This document shows, piece after piece, positions 16,378 through 18,442 of a stretch of 18,442 bases of DNA. A program made the translations under genes and the position numbers. Location of the stretch: positions 1 to 18,442 of the forward strand of contig NYTT01000010.1 of NCBI GenBank assembly GCA_002683775.1. Direction: 5' to 3'. The notes under the pieces are model-generated. The model was not told where the DNA came from, did not search any database, and saw nothing but the letters and a program-made list of their open reading frames with translations. The stretch comes from Flavobacteriales bacterium (GTDB taxonomy: Bacteria; Bacteroidota; Bacteroidia; Flavobacteriales; BACL11). Each line of letters opens with the position of its first letter. Position 1 is the stretch's first letter.

Positions 16378-17238
16378 ATGAATAAAAATATATCTATATT
16401 AGTTGTTTCAGTAGTGCTATTAAGTTTTTTTAGCACTACTGAAATAAACTTTAAAGCGTGGAATCCGCCTTCTCTTGAATACAACTATGTGAATCTTCCT
16501 GAACCAAATATTGATTTAACATCTAGTAATGTTTCGGTTTTAGGACTAGTAACTAATTATTTTAGTAATAGTCAAAAAGTACTTTTAAGTACTTTTTTTC
16601 CATCAATAGATATTGAGATTGAGATTGAAAATAATATTGAATTAGATGATTCCTTTACTAATAAGCAAAAAGAAATCGCTGTTAAGTCTAATTATGAAAA
16701 TAATCAAAATGCATACAACTCTAATAGTATAAGTGAAGAACAGATACTTGCAAATGCAGAGCAAGAACGTGTTTTATTAGAAATTGCAGAAGAGGAAGCT
16801 CGTTTAGCTGCTGTGGTTGCAGAAGAGGAAGCTCGTTTGGCAGCTGTGGTTGCAGAAGAGGAAGCTCGTTTGGCAGCTGTGGTTGCAAATCAAATTTTAA
16901 AGGACAGCATTATATCTGCAATAGCTGAACAGGAACGTTTATCATTGGAAGCCATTGAACAGCAGAAGTTAGTATCTGCACAGCAAGCCAGACAAAAAGC
17001 GTTAGCAGAAGAGATGAAGAATAAGGAATTAGCAAAAGCTAAAAAAGATAAAAGACTTAAAGAAATAGCTTTTAAAGATAGCATTATGAAAAATGAGAAT
17101 ATTAAAGAAAATGCTAAAGAACTTATTATTGAGTATATGAATAATAAGATTATTACTCAGAAAGATGTTGAATTTCTTCTTAACAAATATGCTGACTCAA
17201 AGTTAAAGAAAAAGAATATTAAGGAGTTTCTCAAGTAA
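16378..17238 (+). CDS. Coiled-coil protein with N-terminal signal/anchor and Ala-Glu repeats, unknown function
   Basis: This 286-residue protein is not recognised. Residues 5-18 (ISILVVSVVLLSFF) form a hydrophobic segment after MNKN, fitting a signal peptide or single anchor. Residues 25-120 are low-complexity, Asn/Ser-rich and contain an IDIEIEIEN stretch. Residues 121-235 are a long Ala/Glu/Lys helical region with three exact copies of AEEEARLAAVV (137-169) and flanking degenerate versions (AEQERVLLEI, AEQERLSLEA), resembling TolA- or TonB-type coiled-coil stalks. The last 50 residues are a Lys-rich helical tail (NAKELIIEYMNNKIITQKD). Start ATG 16378 is 10 nt after the membrane protein gene, so the two are probably co-transcribed and may interact. 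Two strong inverted repeats lie in its 5' coding part. Confidence 0.8.
   Translation: MNKNISILVVSVVLLSFFSTTEINFKAWNPPSLEYNYVNLPEPNIDLTSSNVSVLGLVTNYFSNSQKVLLSTFFPSIDIEIEIENNIELDDSFTNKQKEIAVKSNYENNQNAYNSNSISEEQILANAEQERVLLEIAEEEARLAAVVAEEEARLAAVVAEEEARLAAVVANQILKDSIISAIAEQERLSLEAIEQQKLVSAQQARQKALAEEMKNKELAKAKKDKRLKEIAFKDSIMKNENIKENAKELIIEYMNNKIITQKDVEFLLNKYADSKLKKKNIKEFLK
16403..16447 (+). repeat. Strong inverted repeat inside the 5' coding region
   Basis: TTTCAGTAGTGCTA (16406-16419) is perfectly complementary to TAGCACTACTGAAA (16431-16444); with one G-T wobble the stem reaches 17 bp (16403-16447) around an 11-nt loop. It covers codons 9-24 of the coiled-coil gene, including its signal-like segment. 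No T-tract follows on either strand, so it is not a terminator. Confidence 0.85.
16574..16599 (+). repeat. Terminator-shaped inverted repeat inside the coding region
   Basis: AAAAAGTACT (16574-16583) pairs with AGTACTTTTT (16588-16597) around loop TTTA, and T continues to 16599. The A-stem-T layout resembles an intrinsic terminator but has only two G-C pairs and lies inside an open reading frame, so termination would be weak at most. Confidence 0.55.
16786..16884 (+). repeat. Three tandem 33-bp repeats in the coiled-coil gene
   Basis: Units at 16786-16818, 16819-16851 and 16852-16884. Units 2 and 3 are identical; unit 1 differs from them at two positions, both synonymous (TTA/TTG Leu and GCT/GCA Ala). 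Each encodes AEEEARLAAVV, eleven residues or three helical turns of a coiled coil. The near-identity indicates recent expansion. Confidence 0.95.
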
Positions 17239-17296
17239 AAAAATAAATATTTGTTTAGTTGAATGAGAACTAAAAAAGTTCTTTACTTGAATTTTT
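17231..17296. terminator. Possible weak terminator between the convergent genes
   Basis: TCAAGTAAA (17231-17239) pairs with TTTACTTGA (17282-17290), enclosing a small inner hairpin AGAACT/AGTTCT (17266-17271, 17277-17282); five T residues follow at 17292-17296. It spans the ends of both convergent genes. The large internal loop makes it a weak candidate. Confidence 0.3.
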
Positions 17297-18442
17297 GCTG
17301 TATCCAACTAATTGATCGTATCTTGCTCCCACAGGTCTATAATAAACATATATATAATAATCATTTCTAGTCTGATAATGATTTCCTTCAATAAAGTTAA
17401 TATTTTCTTTAGCATCATTATTTAACAAAGCGTATTGATAGTTGTAATAACCTTGTTTTAGTAATAAAATCGTTTCATATTTCTGAGTTTCCTTATTATA
17501 TAAAAGTTTAAACTCTTTATCTAATTTCCAGTCAGAGAATGATCCAAGTAAATAGATTTCTTGATTACTTATTTCTTCTATTTCTAATGTAAAATGAACA
17601 TATGCATAGTCTGCTTCATTGTTTGGATTCCATCCTTCTTGAGTTCTTATTAAAAAATTACCATTAATGTCAGGTTCAATAGAGTATTGGTTGAAGGTTC
17701 TTTTATGATCATCAAAAAGGTATACATTATTAATACTGTCAAATTTAATTTCACTAATCCTATCAGACTGATATCTTAAGCTTGAAAAATCAAAATGTCT
17801 AAATTCATTATTTCCTAAAAATGTGTTTTCTGACTCGTAGTCATAAATTAGTTTTTGATTTTTGACAAATAGTGGATGTAAATCAGTAATAATATTTTCC
17901 TCGCTATTATTTTGTTTTATGTGTACTGTAATTTCAGAATAGGGATCTGATATGTTAACATTATTGTAATTAATTGAAAAGTCAATTTCATGTCTAGTTG
18001 CTCTAAAATCAGCAAGAGTTGCTCTTCTAATCTTTGAATCAATTACTACTTTATTGTCGAGAACCATAAATCGTTTCGTAAGAACAATATTTTTATTCTC
18101 TTCAAATATTTGAAAAATATAATTCCCAGATACTTTTGGTTTAACATTTTGATTCGGAAATTCAAACATGTAGTGAGTGTATTTCTGTACTGTGTTAAAA
18201 GAGAATTCATAATCTGAAATTGAATTAGTATAAAATCCATCTAAATACTCGCTTTCAATTAGATCGCTCTTTTCCCAATTAGAATTACAATGAATAATAT
18301 TATAATAATAATCTTTTCTGTCTCCATCAAGGTCGTCAAAATGTATAGTTAGCACATCTTTACTACCCAGGTTTAATATGGGTAATGAAAGGTCTAATTT
18401 GTTTTTGTTACAAACAACAGATTTTATTTTATTGTTAAAAAT
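17270..18442 (-). CDS. Type IX secretion system plug protein (DUF5103 family), N-terminus outside the window
   Basis: This family includes the Plug subunit that closes the periplasmic mouth of the SprA outer-membrane channel of the T9SS in Flavobacterium. The visible 390 codons match the family closely: LPILNLGSKD, HFDDLDGDRKDYYYNIIHC, SDLIESEYLDGFYTNSISDYEFSFNT, YTHYMFEFPN, SGNYIFQI, RRATLADFRATRHEIDF, ENTFLGNNEFRHFDFSSLRYQ, NGNFLIRTQEG, ADYAYVHFTL, LLGSFSDW, LLLKQGYYNYQYALL, EGNHYQTRNDYYIYVYYRPVGARYDQLVGY. A GTG at 18355 could be mistaken for a start, but conserved family sequence continues upstream of it with no stop to the window edge, so the gene runs off the window and its signal peptide is not seen. 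It converges with the coiled-coil gene. Other T9SS genes are not in the window. Confidence 0.88.
   Translation of the reverse strand: MFNNKIKSVVCNKNKLDLSLPILNLGSKDVLTIHFDDLDGDRKDYYYNIIHCNSNWEKSDLIESEYLDGFYTNSISDYEFSFNTVQKYTHYMFEFPNQNVKPKVSGNYIFQIFEENKNIVLTKRFMVLDNKVVIDSKIRRATLADFRATRHEIDFSINYNNVNISDPYSEITVHIKQNNSEENIITDLHPLFVKNQKLIYDYESENTFLGNNEFRHFDFSSLRYQSDRISEIKFDSINNVYLFDDHKRTFNQYSIEPDINGNFLIRTQEGWNPNNEADYAYVHFTLEIEEISNQEIYLLGSFSDWKLDKEFKLLYNKETQKYETILLLKQGYYNYQYALLNNDAKENINFIEGNHYQTRNDYYIYVYYRPVGARYDQLVGYSKNSSKELF

Noticed and set aside
1..18442. CRISPR array, insertion sequence, prophage or integrase signals
   Set aside because: No regularly spaced repeats, transposase or integrase motifs, or terminal inverted repeats were seen; the only tandem array is the in-frame 33-bp repeat.

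Overview
The window is A+T-rich DNA (about two thirds A+T by eye) from a member of the Bacteroidota, most likely an uncultured or marine flavobacterium. Four things support this. The gene order is tuf-trnW-secE-nusG-rplKAJL-rpoBC followed by a DUF3467 gene. Start codons lack Shine-Dalgarno sequences and sit in A-rich leaders. TAnnTTTG-type promoter boxes are present. The right edge carries a gene for the plug protein of the type IX secretion system (T9SS), a system restricted to this phylum.

Positions 1-11980, plus strand: the transcription/translation block. It runs from the 3' end of tuf (cut by the window edge) through tRNA-Trp(CCA), secE, nusG, the ribosomal stalk genes rplK, rplA, rplJ and rplL, then rpoB, rpoC and a small DUF3467 gene, and ends at a strong terminator. 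Spacing is tight. Two exceptions look regulatory: a 56-nt A-rich spacer before rplL, and an intrinsic-terminator-like hairpin between rplL and rpoB that probably works as an attenuator separating stalk-protein from polymerase output. rpoB appears to start with TTG.

Positions 12001-13626, minus strand: pruA, the second enzyme of proline catabolism, converging on the block above across a shared terminator. A 167-nt divergent region follows. It holds two long homopolymer tracts (T14 and T16, one A-tract directly abutting the pruA start), a promoter-like -7 box on each strand, and a small inverted repeat spanning the plus-strand box.

Positions 13794-17238, plus strand: a two-gene unit I do not recognise. 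The first gene encodes an 857-residue polytopic membrane protein with a tryptophan-rich segment, a large central (probably periplasmic) part with coiled coil and fibronectin-III-like folds, and the same short motif (R-x-E-E-P-x-Y-x-x-S-L) between membrane segments at both ends. The second encodes a 286-residue protein with an N-terminal signal or anchor and an Ala/Glu-rich coiled coil containing three 33-bp tandem repeats. Two strong inverted repeats lie inside its first 220 nt. This pair is the least explained and most interesting part of the window.

Positions 17270-18442, minus strand: the T9SS plug gene (DUF5103 family). It is open to the window edge and so lacks its N-terminus here.
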